This document shows, piece after piece, positions 9,077 to 17,431 of a stretch of DNA of 64,000 bases (its first letter is position 1; each line of letters opens with the position of its first letter). The position numbers and the translations under genes are program-made. The DNA is from Paenibacillus uliginis N3/975 (lineage in GTDB: Bacteria; Bacillota; Bacilli; Paenibacillales; Paenibacillaceae). The stretch spans positions 1,701,487-1,765,486 of the forward strand of contig NZ_LT840184.1 of NCBI RefSeq assembly GCF_900177425.1, written 5' to 3'. The notes under the pieces are model-generated. The model saw nothing but the letters and a program-made list of their open reading frames with translations, ran no database searches and had not been told where the DNA came from.

Positions 9077-9608
9077 ATGACAGAATCTATTCTCGTAGAA
9101 CCGTCAATTAATTACAAAGATGAATACATAGAAATGATTAGAGAGTGGGGAAGAATCCGGAGAGATGATGGTTCCGTTTGTCCTAAAATTTGACTGTGGT
9201 GATTTTGATTTGCTGATACAAGAATTGAATAATCTAAGAGACGTCCCAAGAGAAGATAGTACGAAAGTAAACAGTTCTACTTTCTGGCTAGTGGATAGAA
9301 ACAAGAAAATCATAGGTGTTGTAAATATAAGACACAAACTTAATAATGCCCTCCTTTTTAGAGGTGGCCATATTGGATATGGGATACGACCAAGTGAACG
9401 TAGGAAAGGAAATGCAACAGAAATATTAAGACAAGCGTTAATAAAGGCCAAAGAATTAGGAATATATAAAGCCCTAATTACATGTGATAAGGACAACATC
9501 GGATCCGTAAAAACCATAACAAATAATGGAGGGACTCTAGATTCCGAAGAAGTTGTCAATGGAATTGAAATACAGAGATACTGGATTGAAATACCTAAGG
9601 ATCATTGA
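9077..9608 (+). pseudogene. GNAT acetyltransferase, frameshifted (cassette 1)
   Basis: An N-terminal frame from ATG 9077 (MTESILVEPSINYKDEY) and a downstream frame from 9165 (MMVPFVLKFDCGDFD) together make one GNAT of the type seen intact at 22624 and 41776. There FYQEWKESGEDMVPW corresponds to the join here. One extra G in GTGGGG near 9150 breaks the frame. The acetyl-CoA loop (GYGIRPSERRKGNATEIL) is intact in the second frame. A short product from an internal start is possible but would lack beta-strand 1. Confidence 0.8.
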
Positions 9609-9634
9609 ATGTTGTTCGAAGAAGACACCGGCAT

Positions 9635-9802
9635 CAGCTAACACCATATTCACACTTCGGGCCATTCAGCCCTCGGTCCGCGCGAGGCATTTTGGAGAAG
9701 TGGATTCAGCGGACACATCCGCACCGACTAACTGCGCAAGCGCAGCCGGCAGCTTCGCTGCCTTAAGTCGGTGGGACGTCGTGAATACAAGAACGTTATA
9801 TG
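9635..9802 (+). repeat. attC-like site (after cassette 1)
   Basis: R'' CAGCTAAC pairs with the R' GTTAGCTG of attI-like site 1 at 9032, the other end of the same cassette. R' of the next unit is GTTATATG. The inner arms ATATTCAC and GTGAATA pair within the site. Confidence 0.85.
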
Positions 9803-9844
9803 AAACCGATGCAATGATAATAAAGACTTAAAGGATGTGTCTCA

Positions 9845-10396
9845 ATGCCACGACTTATTGGTGATCGAATAATTTTAAGAGAGTATTGCAAGGAAGATTT
9901 AAAGTTTATGAGACAATGGTGTAATGATCCGGAAATCGTTGATAATCTATCAGATATATTCTTATTTCCGCATACAGTAAATGGAACAGAACAATATTTA
10001 AATTCAATACTTGAAGGGAATACAGAGCAGAAAGGATTTGTAATTGCACACAAAGATACTGAGGAGTACATTGGACAAATTGATTTATTTAGAATTGATT
10101 GGAAGAATAGATCAACTGAACTTGGAATAGTGATTGGAATTAAAGAGTACCTTGGCAATGGATATGGCACTGAAGCAATAAAAATACTACAGGATTTTGT
10201 GTTTAATAGATTAAATTTAAATCGATTACAGCTGGAAGTACATGATTTTAATGAAAGAGCTTATAGATGTTATTTAAAGTGTGGATTCAAAGAAGAAGGA
10301 AGATTAAGAGAGAAGAATTTTGTTAATGGACGATATTCAGATACGATCTATATGAGCATATTGAAAAGAGAATATGAAGAATTAAATAAGCAGTAA
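9845..10396 (+). CDS. RimJ/RimL-type GNAT N-acetyltransferase (cassette 2)
   Basis: 183 residues. It begins GDRIILREYCKEDLKFMRQWCNDPEI, the usual RimJ/L opening. The acetyl-CoA site is GIKEYLGNGYGTEAIKILQDFVF, and the end has NERAYRCYLKCGFKEEGRLREKNFVNGRY, typical of the RimL/SpeG-like branch. Such enzymes acetylate protein N-termini or small amines; the substrate cannot be told. A Shine-Dalgarno-like AAAGGATG lies 8 bases before the ATG. Free-standing between two sites. Confidence 0.9.
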   Translation: MPRLIGDRIILREYCKEDLKFMRQWCNDPEIVDNLSDIFLFPHTVNGTEQYLNSILEGNTEQKGFVIAHKDTEEYIGQIDLFRIDWKNRSTELGIVIGIKEYLGNGYGTEAIKILQDFVFNRLNLNRLQLEVHDFNERAYRCYLKCGFKEEGRLREKNFVNGRYSDTIYMSILKREYEELNKQ

Positions 10397-10428
10397 TCTT
10401 GTAAGTTATTCTAAGAAGGCATCGGCAT

Positions 10429-10576
10429 CATATAAGACCGTGTTCCTGCTTCGCGGCATCCGCCGCTCGGTCTACCAGAGGAATCTCAGAAAGCAGAGTC
10501 AGGCAGACTCATCGATTCCCCTAAGATAAGAGTTATCTAATGGGAATGGACGTCAGGAACACAACAACGTTATGCG
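10429..10576 (+). repeat. attC-like site (after cassette 2)
   Basis: R'' is CATATAAG, one base off the complement of R' GTTATATG at 9795. The stem beyond it (gcatcgg) pairs with ccgatgc after that R'. The apical hairpin belongs to the CCTAAGATAAGAG-TATCTAA subclass. Next R' is GTTATGCG. Confidence 0.85.
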
Positions 10577-10605
10577 AAACCAGTGCGAGAAAGGAAAAAA
10601 CAAAA

Positions 10606-11100
10606 TTGATTACTCTAAGACTGACTAAAGATTTACTGAAAGATATGAAAACAACTTCACTTGAAGAGATTATTGTGCCTCCGCTTTTAAGTTGGCATGT
10701 AAATATCTATAACTTAAACAAACGAAAACACATCGTCTTTGTGAATGATTTGACTAGATTAACTGTAATTGTTGATGGAATAAGAACAGGGCAATTAAAA
10801 CGATTGAAAGAGAAATTCATTTTGACTCTTCGGGAGTACTTACTCCGAGAGGGAGTTAAAGAAAATTTGATCAATACATATTTAGAATATGGCTCGGAAA
10901 TAGTTATTTTAAAGACAAATAATAGAAGCGTACTAGGAACGATGAAGGAAGTAACGTTTTTTACCGAAGATGATTTTAATGATAATATTGAACGATTGAA
11001 GTGGTTGAATAGATTAATTCATAAGCCAATAGATTACAAGGAACCAATATATTTCTTTAAAGAATTAATCAAAGATCATAAGAACTACAACACAGTGTGA
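10606..11100 (+). CDS. DUF6933-like protein (cassette 3)
   Basis: 164 residues from a TTG start preceded by AGAAAGGA. The opening MITLRLTKDLLKDMK and the later LLSWHVNIYNLNKRKHIVFVNDLTRLTVIVDGIR match what I recall of the DUF6933 family, small soluble proteins of unknown role. The frame is open upstream to 10540, but those codons translate the attC site and are not credible. No catalytic motif seen. Confidence 0.65.
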   Translation: MITLRLTKDLLKDMKTTSLEEIIVPPLLSWHVNIYNLNKRKHIVFVNDLTRLTVIVDGIRTGQLKRLKEKFILTLREYLLREGVKENLINTYLEYGSEIVILKTNNRSVLGTMKEVTFFTEDDFNDNIERLKWLNRLIHKPIDYKEPIYFFKELIKDHKNYNTV

Positions 11101-11125
11101 ATGTAATACAGGAAGGCACTATCAT

Positions 11126-11275
11126 CGCATAACACCATGTTCACGCGTCGGAGCATTCGTCCCTCGGTCCGAGAGAAGTTAGATGAAGTTTCGAAGAGGC
11201 ATTTCAGCAGCAGGATGCAAATTCATCGGACATATCCGCACCACCTAACCGCATCGCGACCAGTCGCATGCGCTC
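11126..11275 (+). repeat. attC-like site with missing right arm (after cassette 3)
   Basis: R'' CGCATAAC is the complement of R' GTTATGCG at 10569. The site runs normally to about 11275, then breaks off: the expected CTTAAG...GTGAATAC...GTTA arm is absent and inverted material follows. Confidence 0.75.
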
Positions 11276-11369
11276 CAAGCGTTCTTATAGATTGTTCATA
11301 TTGCTCTTGTTTTTTATTTAAAAGTTTTATTATCAGCATCCCTTTCATATAACGTTGTTGTGTTCACGA
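11276..11369 (-). repeat. Inverted fragment ending in a reversed attC right arm
   Basis: Read on the minus strand, 11369-11346 is TCGTGAACACAACAAC-GTTATATG, an exact attC right arm, continuing into cassette-like sequence with an ATG (11337-11335 on the minus strand) and about 30 open codons. A cassette start has been joined in reverse to the broken site. Confidence 0.7.
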
Positions 11370-11449
11370 TGTATGTGTAAATAAAGGTAAAATATAACTA
11401 CAATTGAATCTTGGGTGGGCATGGTTTTCCTTCGAAAGGAGGTGAAGCC

Positions 11450-11545
11450 ATGGAAGTGAAAGATGCATTAACGATTATGTTCCTTTTTGGAACGTTCATT
11501 CTTGCTCTTTTAACATACATCAATAATAACTACAAGAAAAAGTAA
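11450..11545 (+). CDS. Holin-like type I toxin
   Basis: 31 residues: MEVKDALTIMFLFGTF, then ILALLTYINNN and a YKKK tail. This is the pattern of the putative holin-like toxin (Hol_Tox) family of Gram-positive type I toxin-antitoxin systems: one membrane helix with a short basic tail. A strong GAAAGGAGGTG lies just before the ATG. The antitoxin would be an antisense RNA overlapping the 3' region. Lies within a unit closed by the site at 11781. Confidence 0.8.
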   Translation: MEVKDALTIMFLFGTFILALLTYINNNYKKK

Positions 11546-11584
11546 AACCCACCCTAAGATTGGAAGCCGAAGGTGGGTTTTAAT
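11544..11584 (+). terminator. Terminator of the holin-like toxin mRNA
   Basis: AAAACCCACC and GGTGGGTTTT pair across a loop of about 18 bases, directly overlapping the toxin stop codon. T-rich on both strands, so it may serve both the toxin mRNA and a converging RNA. Confidence 0.7.
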
Positions 11585-11621
11585 CCTTTTATGACCTAGA
11601 AGGGATAACCATCCAAGCCAA

Positions 11622-11657
11622 TTGTACTGACCAAGTGTTAGCGCACTTGGTCTTTAT
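11622..11657. ncRNA. Hairpin near toxin gene, possible antitoxin RNA element
   Basis: TGACCAAGTG / CACTTGGTC form a perfect stem with a TTAGCG loop followed by TTTATT on the + strand. It lies 80 bp after the toxin, where the start or end of a cis antisense antitoxin would be expected. Role inferred from position only. Confidence 0.35.
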
Positions 11658-11780
11658 TAAATATATACTATCATATTAGAAAAGATGAATCAAAGCATGG
11701 AATAAATAAAGGAAGATCGAAAATAAATTGAAAAGATTTATACATGAAGATTGAAAGTGACTCAAAGATGGCATCCCCAT

Positions 11781-11927
11781 CATATAACAATACATCTACG
11801 CTACGGGGCATTCGCCCCTTGGTTGTCAGGAGTTAAGCGCAGAAGCCTGTTCAGACGACACACGACCCGGCCTAAGATAAGAGCTATCTAAGGCCCGGTC
11901 GTCTCGTAGATGCGGGAACGTTATCCG
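11781..11927 (+). repeat. attC-like site (after toxin cassette)
   Basis: R'' CATATAAC would match an R' GTTATATG; the only nearby copy is the inverted one at 11346. The apical hairpin is of the AAGATAAGAG-CTATCTAAGG subclass. Next R' GTTATCCG at 11920. Confidence 0.85.
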
Positions 11928-11963
11928 AAACCACCTTATTTAAAAACCAAGGAGATTAAAAGT

Positions 11964-12506
11964 ATGATATGGGAGTCATCCTACTGGAAAGATGATCTAT
12001 TGGCACTTTCAGAGAAGATCAATAATAAGTATCGAAAAGTAATTTTCTCTGATGAAACAGCGGTAGAATTTGAGAAAGATATAATGTTAGCCCTGTATTC
12101 TGTTCGGAAACTAGAGGAAGCAAGCAAGCTTTCTTCAAGTACAAAAGGAATTCAATTAGAAGTAAAATCATATAAAAACCTAAAAAATGTTACAAAATTG
12201 AACTGGCATAAAATTGATGAATTATTTGATTTAGATAATCCCAAAATTGAGAAGTTGAGCGCGGATAAATTATATAATCAAATCATTCACAGCTATATTT
12301 TTCTGATCTCAACTGATGAAACAGGCGTGATTGATGGTTATTTCTTTTGTTCAGATCGAATGCGCAATAGAAAACTATATTATATAGAATTGATGGAGCT
12401 AGAAAGATTCATTTCAATTGTAGGAAACGATTATCCAACTAAAGAAATTTTTGATTTTGATGAGTCAATACAAGATTATAGAATCTATTCAGAAACAAAG
12501 AAATAA
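11964..12506 (+). CDS. Unknown protein, 180 aa (cassette 5)
   Basis: Starts MIWESSYWKDDLLALSEKI after AAGGAG. A soluble, Lys/Glu-rich, probably helical N-terminal half (residues 1-90) is followed by a mixed part with YIFLISTDETGVIDGYFF. No family recognised. The size and isolation recall immunity-type cassette proteins, but nothing specific supports that. Confidence 0.7.
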   Translation: MIWESSYWKDDLLALSEKINNKYRKVIFSDETAVEFEKDIMLALYSVRKLEEASKLSSSTKGIQLEVKSYKNLKNVTKLNWHKIDELFDLDNPKIEKLSADKLYNQIIHSYIFLISTDETGVIDGYFFCSDRMRNRKLYYIELMELERFISIVGNDYPTKEIFDFDESIQDYRIYSETKK

Positions 12507-12545
12507 TAAATAATAACATGAGTTTTTTCGAAGAAGAGGTGGCAT

Positions 12546-12708
12546 CGGATAACACAGTATCTACGCTGCGGGCGTTGCCCTTGGTTCGCAAGTAGTGATA
12601 ATCGGAGAAGTTGAATCAACTCACAACCCTGCGAGGCTAAGTCCGTCGGACCCGGTCGCTGACGCTCCCTTAAGCCTCTCGGGTTCGCAGATACAAAAAC
12701 GTTAACTG
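12546..12708 (+). repeat. attC-like site (after cassette 5)
   Basis: R'' CGGATAAC complements R' GTTATCCG at 11920; the extra stem gaggtgg pairs with ccacctt. Inner arms GTATCTACG / GCAGATAC. Next R' GTTAACTG. Confidence 0.9.
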
Positions 12709-12745
12709 AAATTGCTGCAAATAAAGTATGAAAGGATTAGCTTAG

Positions 12746-13738
12746 ATGCAAAACAAAAACACATGGCCTATTTCCACACCAGATCAATATAACATGGATC
12801 AGGAATACATTGAGAAACTAGAAAAAGCTGTAAAGTAAACAAAGGTGAAGAGTTGTCTGATTTTAAGAGAAGGTGCATTAGTCTATCAATATTACAAAAG
12901 CAATAAAATTAGAGATAACCTTCAGCGGATTAATTCATGTACCAAAAGTATCATTTCCATACTAATAGGGATTGCGATAAAGGAAGGATTTATACCTTCG
13001 GTTAATATGACTATGGAACATTATTTTCCTGATATAGTGAACAATCAAGCAGACTCACGGAAGAAAGACATTACTATTGAACACATTCTGACGATGAGCG
13101 TTGAGTTGGATTGGCCGGAGTTCGGTGAATGGAACTATATGCCTCCAATGTTTACCCACGATGTAGTAAAGTTTGTATTCGATAGGGAACTAGTTAACGA
13201 TCCGGGAACACGAATGAACTATAACTCGGGGTGTTCTCATGTGCTTTCCGCGATTTTAACTAAAGCAACCGGCATGAAAACTTCCGACTTTGCAGAACAG
13301 TATTTATTTAATCCGTTAGGTATAGATAAGGATTATCTGTGGTTCGAGGATGCCAAAGGCATTAGTTATGGTTCAGATGGTCTTCGGCTTCTCCCGTATG
13401 ATTTAGCCAAAATTGGTCAGTTGTACTTGCAGAAAGGTATCTGGAAAGGAAATCAGATCGTACCTTCAGAATGGGTCAGGAAGTCTACGGAGCCTTACTT
13501 ATTAACCTATGAATATATTGGTCATTATGCTTCTCATTGGTGGGTAGCTAAGCTAGATCCCGATCAGAAAGATTTTTCTTTGAATAACAGAATGTTTTTT
13601 GCAATGGGAAGGAACGGACAATTTATTATTGTCATTCCAAGTTTGCAAACTGTAGTCGTGTTTACAAGTGCGCTGGATAATACTGTAAAACCTTTGGGTT
13701 TTGTACGTGAATACATTGTTAAATCGATGGTTAACTAA
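12746..13738 (+). pseudogene. Class C beta-lactamase-like serine hydrolase with in-frame stop (cassette 6)
   Basis: Reading from ATG 12746 gives MQNKNTWPISTPDQYNMDQ...EKAVK, then TAA at 12836, then the same frame continues TKVKSCLILREGALVYQYY, the normal next strand of this fold. Catalytic Ser-x-x-Lys is SCTK; the Tyr-x-Asn motif is YNS in RMNYNSGCSH. The rest is full length (RNGQFIIVIPSLQTVVVF). One nonsense codon therefore separates the first 30 residues. An internal GTG start at 12845 could still yield a 297-residue product. Confidence 0.85.
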
Positions 13739-13817
13739 ATCGTAAAAAAGCAGAAAAATAAGGGTTGTCAAAAACAAACAAGTATGTTGGAAAGTTAGTC
13801 AGAGAAGGCAGGAACAT

Positions 13818-13980
13818 CAGTTAACACCGTATCTAAGCTGCGGTCTTTGTCCTTGGTTCGCAAGAAGCGGTAAGCAGAGAAGTTGAACCAGCGAACAACC
13901 CTGCGAGGCTAAGTCCGTCGGACCCGGTCGCATACGCTCCCTTAAGCCTCTCGGGTTCGTAGATACAAGAACGTTAACTG
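13818..13980 (+). repeat. attC-like site (after cassette 6)
   Basis: R'' CAGTTAAC complements R' GTTAACTG at 12701. Inner arms GTATCTAAG / CGTAGATAC. Next R' is again GTTAACTG (13973). Confidence 0.9.
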
Positions 13981-14033
13981 AAATTGCTGTAAAGAATAAA
14001 AGCATATCAAAACCTGTATTAAGGATGATGGAT

Positions 14034-14441
14034 GTGTATATTGTCAAAGCATCAAATCAGAAATATCAATGGATATCAGGAATATTCAAAGAAGAAAAAG
14101 AAGTTCAAAAATACATGTGTACGATACCAAAGGACTTGAAAAGCCACCAGTTAATAATCGAACTTCAGAACACGAATTATCCATTTTACATTATTGAAAG
14201 AGAGAATGAATTTGAATACATAGAAGTACAAGAATTGTTACAAATGATTGATGGAATTGAGTTAACAGAAGAAGAGAATAGAGTTTATTTTAATATTTAC
14301 ATAATAGAATCGGATTATAAGCCTAAAAAGCCAGGGACAGATTATATGGGGGTAATTAAGCACGAGCATGTAACGAATGATTTTATAGGATGGTACAAGA
14401 GAAAAGGAAAGAGCTGTTTAATACAAAGAGGAATCTTGTAA
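14034..14441 (+). CDS. Unknown protein, 135 aa (cassette 7)
   Basis: A soluble acidic protein beginning VYIVKASNQKYQWISGIFKEEKEVQKYM. GTG 14034 is favoured because AAGGATGATGG lies upstream; ATG 14025 is an alternative adding three residues. The later IIELQNTNYPFYIIERENEFEYI strand pattern resembles small Imm/SMI1-type folds, but I do not assign it. Confidence 0.65.
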   Translation: MYIVKASNQKYQWISGIFKEEKEVQKYMCTIPKDLKSHQLIIELQNTNYPFYIIERENEFEYIEVQELLQMIDGIELTEEENRVYFNIYIIESDYKPKKPGTDYMGVIKHEHVTNDFIGWYKRKGKSCLIQRGIL

Positions 14442-14466
14442 GTATTTTCAGTGATGCCCACAACAT

Positions 14467-14630
14467 CAGTTAACACCGTATCTACGCTGTGGGCTCTGCC
14501 CTTGGTTCGCAAGAAGCGGTAAACAGAGAAGTGGTTTCAGCTCACAACCCTGTGAGGCTAAGTCCGTCGGACCCGGTCGTTGGCACTCCCTTAAGCCTCT
14601 GGGGTTCGCAGATGGCAAGAACGTTATGAG
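14467..14630 (+). repeat. attC-like site (after cassette 7)
   Basis: R'' CAGTTAAC complements R' GTTAACTG at 13973. Next R' GTTATGAG opens the NUDIX cassette. Confidence 0.9.
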
Positions 14631-14676
14631 AAAGTGATGTATTTATAAAACATTGTATAGTGGGAGATTATTCTAG

Positions 14677-15180
14677 ATGATTCGAAATACAGTAAGAGCA
14701 CTGATTATTCAGGATGATAAGCTTTTATTAATTAAGAAAAAGAGACCGAATATTGGTCTTTATTATGCACTACCTGGAGGAGCTCAAGAATCGAACGAAA
14801 CATTAGAACAGGCACTAATTCGTGAATGTATAGAAGAACTAGGTATTGAAATATCGAGTAGTAATTTAATTTGTGTAAGGGAATACATATCTCGCAATCA
14901 TGAATACTCTTTCATTATGAAGGAAGTTCATTCTATTGATTTTATTTATGAGTGCAACACTCAATTCCTTAATAATGAATTAAGAAGCTTACAAGCTGAT
15001 ATTGGACAGGTCGGGATTGAATGGTTACCAATTAATGAAATTAAGAAGACAGTATATGAATCAGAAGAATCATTAAAGTCATATAAATTCCCTAGAACAA
15101 CCTATGAATTCTTTAAAGAATATTTTTCAGATCAATTAATAAAACCATATTCTGGTAAGATATTTGAGAGTATCCCATAG
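14677..15180 (+). CDS. NUDIX hydrolase (cassette 8)
   Basis: 167 residues. The Nudix box is GGAQESNETLEQALIRECIEELGI, with the Gx5Ex7REUXEEXGU spacing complete. Starts MIRNTVRALIIQDDKLLLIKKKR. It hydrolyses a nucleoside diphosphate linked to another group; the exact substrate is unknown. The whole cassette, from R' onward, recurs at 38115 with one residue change near the C-terminus (KPYSG here, KLYSG there). The site that should close it is split by an IS110-type element. Confidence 0.93.
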   Translation: MIRNTVRALIIQDDKLLLIKKKRPNIGLYYALPGGAQESNETLEQALIRECIEELGIEISSSNLICVREYISRNHEYSFIMKEVHSIDFIYECNTQFLNNELRSLQADIGQVGIEWLPINEIKKTVYESEESLKSYKFPRTTYEFFKEYFSDQLIKPYSGKIFESIP

Positions 15181-15193
15181 AAGACATCACCAT

Positions 15194-15200
15194 CTCATAA
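15194..15200 (+). repeat. attC-like site, left piece cut by IS110-type element
   Basis: CTCATAA is R'' minus its last base. The complete form CTCATAAC is seen at 38686 after the duplicate cassette and complements R' GTTATGAG. The rest of the site resumes at about 16145. Confidence 0.85.
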
Positions 15201-15303
15201 ACCAGCTAATCAAAGTCAACTCTATCAATAAAATAACTTCGTTTATTAAAAGTAAGATACCTAAATAGACCTACCCAGAAGAGTAGATATCACTGGAAGT
15301 TAA

Positions 15304-15912
15304 TTACCAATTCAGGGGTTTAACCAGCTTGAAAAGCTCTACCAGAGTTCCACATTCCAAAAATAATGCGTAAAAGCTTGTGAGAAGTTGCAACAATTGC
15401 GACTTTGCCGGTTTGCCTTCGTTTCGTTTTTGCTGATAAAATTGAAAGAGAGTCGAATTTCTTGGTCCATGAATTTGTTTGGAGATGGCTGCGACAGTGG
15501 CCTGATAAAGAGCAGTTCGTAGGTACTGAGAGCCTCGTTTAGATATTCGATTCTTCTTCGATTTGAAGGTTCCCGATTCGTGAACAGCTGAGTCAAGCCC
15601 GGCAAAAGCTGCTAGTTGTTTCACGGAGGGGAACCTTTTTATATCTCCGATTTCAGCGATTAACATGGCTGCTGTTAATGGACCAATGCCTGAAATGTTT
15701 CGAAGAAGATGGTAGAGGTTTTGAATAGTTTCCTGTGGCTTTGAGGACAAACTTTAGGCTCCTGATCCGTGACATGCAAGAGTCGGTGAAGATCATCATT
15801 TGAATGGATGAATGAAAAAGGCTTGTAGAAACATTCGTTATAGGAAAGAAAAGCAGCAGCAACACTTTTACCTTTAGCAACATCGATACTAAGAACAGGT
15901 TGATTCATATAA
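15304..15912 (-). pseudogene. IS110-family transposase remnant
   Basis: The N-terminal part (MNQPVLSIDVAKGKSVAAAF, RuvC-like first Asp) and the C-terminal part (AEIGDIKRFPSVKQLAAFAG, SKRGSQYLRTALYQ with the probable Tnp Ser) are present in different frames. The middle is lost at a junction near 15700-15740 where the full copy has about 200 more residues. Nonfunctional. Confidence 0.85.
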
Positions 15913-15921
15913 TCTCCTTGA

Positions 15922-16144
15922 AATAACCGGGGCAAGCACTTTCGCTCTCCACAGGTTGGCACGGTGATACGGGTTCTAGACTAAGGCCAGCTGAATCAGG
16001 GTATGAACAAAAGGCTAGGGATTACAACACTTTATGCGACAGGATCTATGTCCTAACAATGCATACGTTTTTCAGCCCGGTGTTTTCTCCAGTATAAAGA
16101 AAAAGTTCATCCCCGAACCAGTCGGGTATGAACTGAGAATACCA
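15922..16144 (-). ncRNA. Candidate bridge RNA region of the deleted IS110-type element
   Basis: Non-coding end upstream of the transposase start, as in IS110-group elements that encode a bridge RNA there. It contains TAACAATGCATACG (16054-16067), which resembles the target right half, and nearby TTATGCGAC, whose complement matches the left half. Confidence 0.5.
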
Positions 16145-16307
16145 ACATTGCATTAACGCATCGGTCGGCTGCTACCGACCTCGGTCCGCAAGAGGCATTT
16201 CGGGGAAGGGATTTCAGCGGACAACCCTGCACCGACTAAGCACAGTCGCGACCGGCCTGTCGGCCTTAAGTCGGTGAGGGTTCGTGAATGCCTGAACGTG
16301 TTATCGG
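16145..16307 (+). repeat. attC-like site, right piece after IS110-type element
   Basis: Resumes AACATTGCATTAACG and continues with the normal internal hairpins and right arm (GTGAATGC), ending in R' GTTATCGG (16300). There is an extra GT before R' compared with other sites. Confidence 0.8.
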
Positions 16308-16323
16308 AAATATCTGCAAAGAA

Positions 16324-17148
16324 ATGAGTGAAAACATGAGGGTTTGTAGCTTTTGTAAGCAAGAACAGCAGGAAGTATTAACAAAGGAACATGTATTTCC
16401 AAATTTTTTGTATAAAAAATACCCTGACTATAAATTCGGATTTAATGGGGGGACAGGAAAACATACATTTTCAATGGATCAAGTCAAAGATGTATGTAAG
16501 AATTGTAATAATGTAATTCTATCCAATCTAGATAATTATGTGAAACAACTTTGTGATAAGTATTTTGGAAAATTTATTTTTAATGAACCTGTTGAGTTCC
16601 AATATGATTATCACCTGTTATTGAGATGGATTTTAAAAGTTTCTTACAATGCAGCCCGGGCCTATAAAACTCCTTATCATGAATTCGAAAGATATTTACC
16701 ATATATAATGGGGCAACAAGATAAACCGCAACCCTTTACTTTACTATTAGGAAATGTTATGAAAACTAGTGAATATAATGGTGAATTATTTACACCTAAT
16801 ATATTTGCGGCTTCATATCTATTCCCTCTCAATGGTGAAAGAGGACCAGATTTATTCAGAATGGTTTATATTCGGTCATATGCCTTCATAGTAATGGGGT
16901 GGACAGAGGATGTAAATGTATTTGAACGTCAAAGACAGCTTGATAACTATATTAAACAATTTGGCGCAAGTGTTATTGATGAACAGAAAAACTTTTACCT
17001 GTTTAATCCTTCTCAATCTAAATTTGACTATCTTGCCTATAGAAGCCTTCAAACAAAAATTGATCCAAGGAGAAGAATAACAAAAGATGAGTTAAACTAT
17101 TTCACAAGCAAACATAATAAATTGAGAGAAATACCATATATTGAGTGA
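16324..17148 (+). CDS. HNH-like zinc-binding protein (cassette 9)
   Basis: 274 residues. The N-terminus has the layout of an HNH/treble-clef nuclease: CSFCKQ, KEHVFPNFLY, then CKNCNNVILSNLDNYV, giving two CxxC pairs and the conserved His-Val-Phe-Pro. The remaining 200 residues are helical with no recognised domain. It may be a restriction-type or toxin nuclease; activity is inferred only from the motif. ATG 16324 or 16336 are both possible starts; the codons upstream lie in the attC site. Confidence 0.65.
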   Translation: MSENMRVCSFCKQEQQEVLTKEHVFPNFLYKKYPDYKFGFNGGTGKHTFSMDQVKDVCKNCNNVILSNLDNYVKQLCDKYFGKFIFNEPVEFQYDYHLLLRWILKVSYNAARAYKTPYHEFERYLPYIMGQQDKPQPFTLLLGNVMKTSEYNGELFTPNIFAASYLFPLNGERGPDLFRMVYIRSYAFIVMGWTEDVNVFERQRQLDNYIKQFGASVIDEQKNFYLFNPSQSKFDYLAYRSLQTKIDPRRRITKDELNYFTSKHNKLREIPYIE

Positions 17149-17172
17149 GTGTTTGCAAGAAGGCAGATACAT

Positions 17173-17335
17173 CCGATAACATTACATTCACGCTGCGGCG
17201 CCTGCCGGCCCCTTGGTCTGTAGAAGCTAAGGCGAGGAAGTTACAGCTGCAGACAACCCTGCGAGGCTAAGTCTGGCGACCCGGCGTTGGAGCGCCATAA
17301 GCCCCTCGGGTTCGTGAATGCGGAAACGTTATCCG
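17173..17335 (+). repeat. attC-like site (after cassette 9)
   Basis: R'' CCGATAAC complements R' GTTATCGG at 16300; the extended stem gcagata pairs with tatctgc. Inner arms ACATTCACG / CGTGAATGC. Next R' GTTATCCG. Confidence 0.9.
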
Positions 17336-17431
17336 AAATAATTGCAACACCATAAAACAGGATTCTGACTAAAGTTAGTAGACGTCTTTAGTAAATTAAA
17401 CATGTACTTTATATACTATGGGGGATTTAAG

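Larger units (their letters stand above)
15201..16144 (-). mobile_element. IS110-family element, internally deleted
   Basis: Flanks and ends equal those of the full copy at 43829-45392 (ACCAGCTAATCAAAG at one end, GAACTGAGAATACC at the other). About 600 bp of the transposase is missing. Inserted inside R'' of an attC-like site. Confidence 0.85.

Noticed and set aside
10540..10605. Upstream start of the DUF6933-like gene
   Set aside because: Those codons translate the attC right arm; a TTG with a good ribosome site lies downstream.
12746..12838. A separate 30-residue peptide gene before the serine hydrolase
   Set aside because: It is in the same frame and fits as the missing N-terminus of that hydrolase.
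13817..14047. Minus-strand open frames over the attC-like sites (also 16153-16362, 21471-21695, 34788-34973, 38701-38907)
   Set aside because: They are translations of the palindromic sites, share the same peptide pieces, lack ribosome sites and run against all cassette genes.
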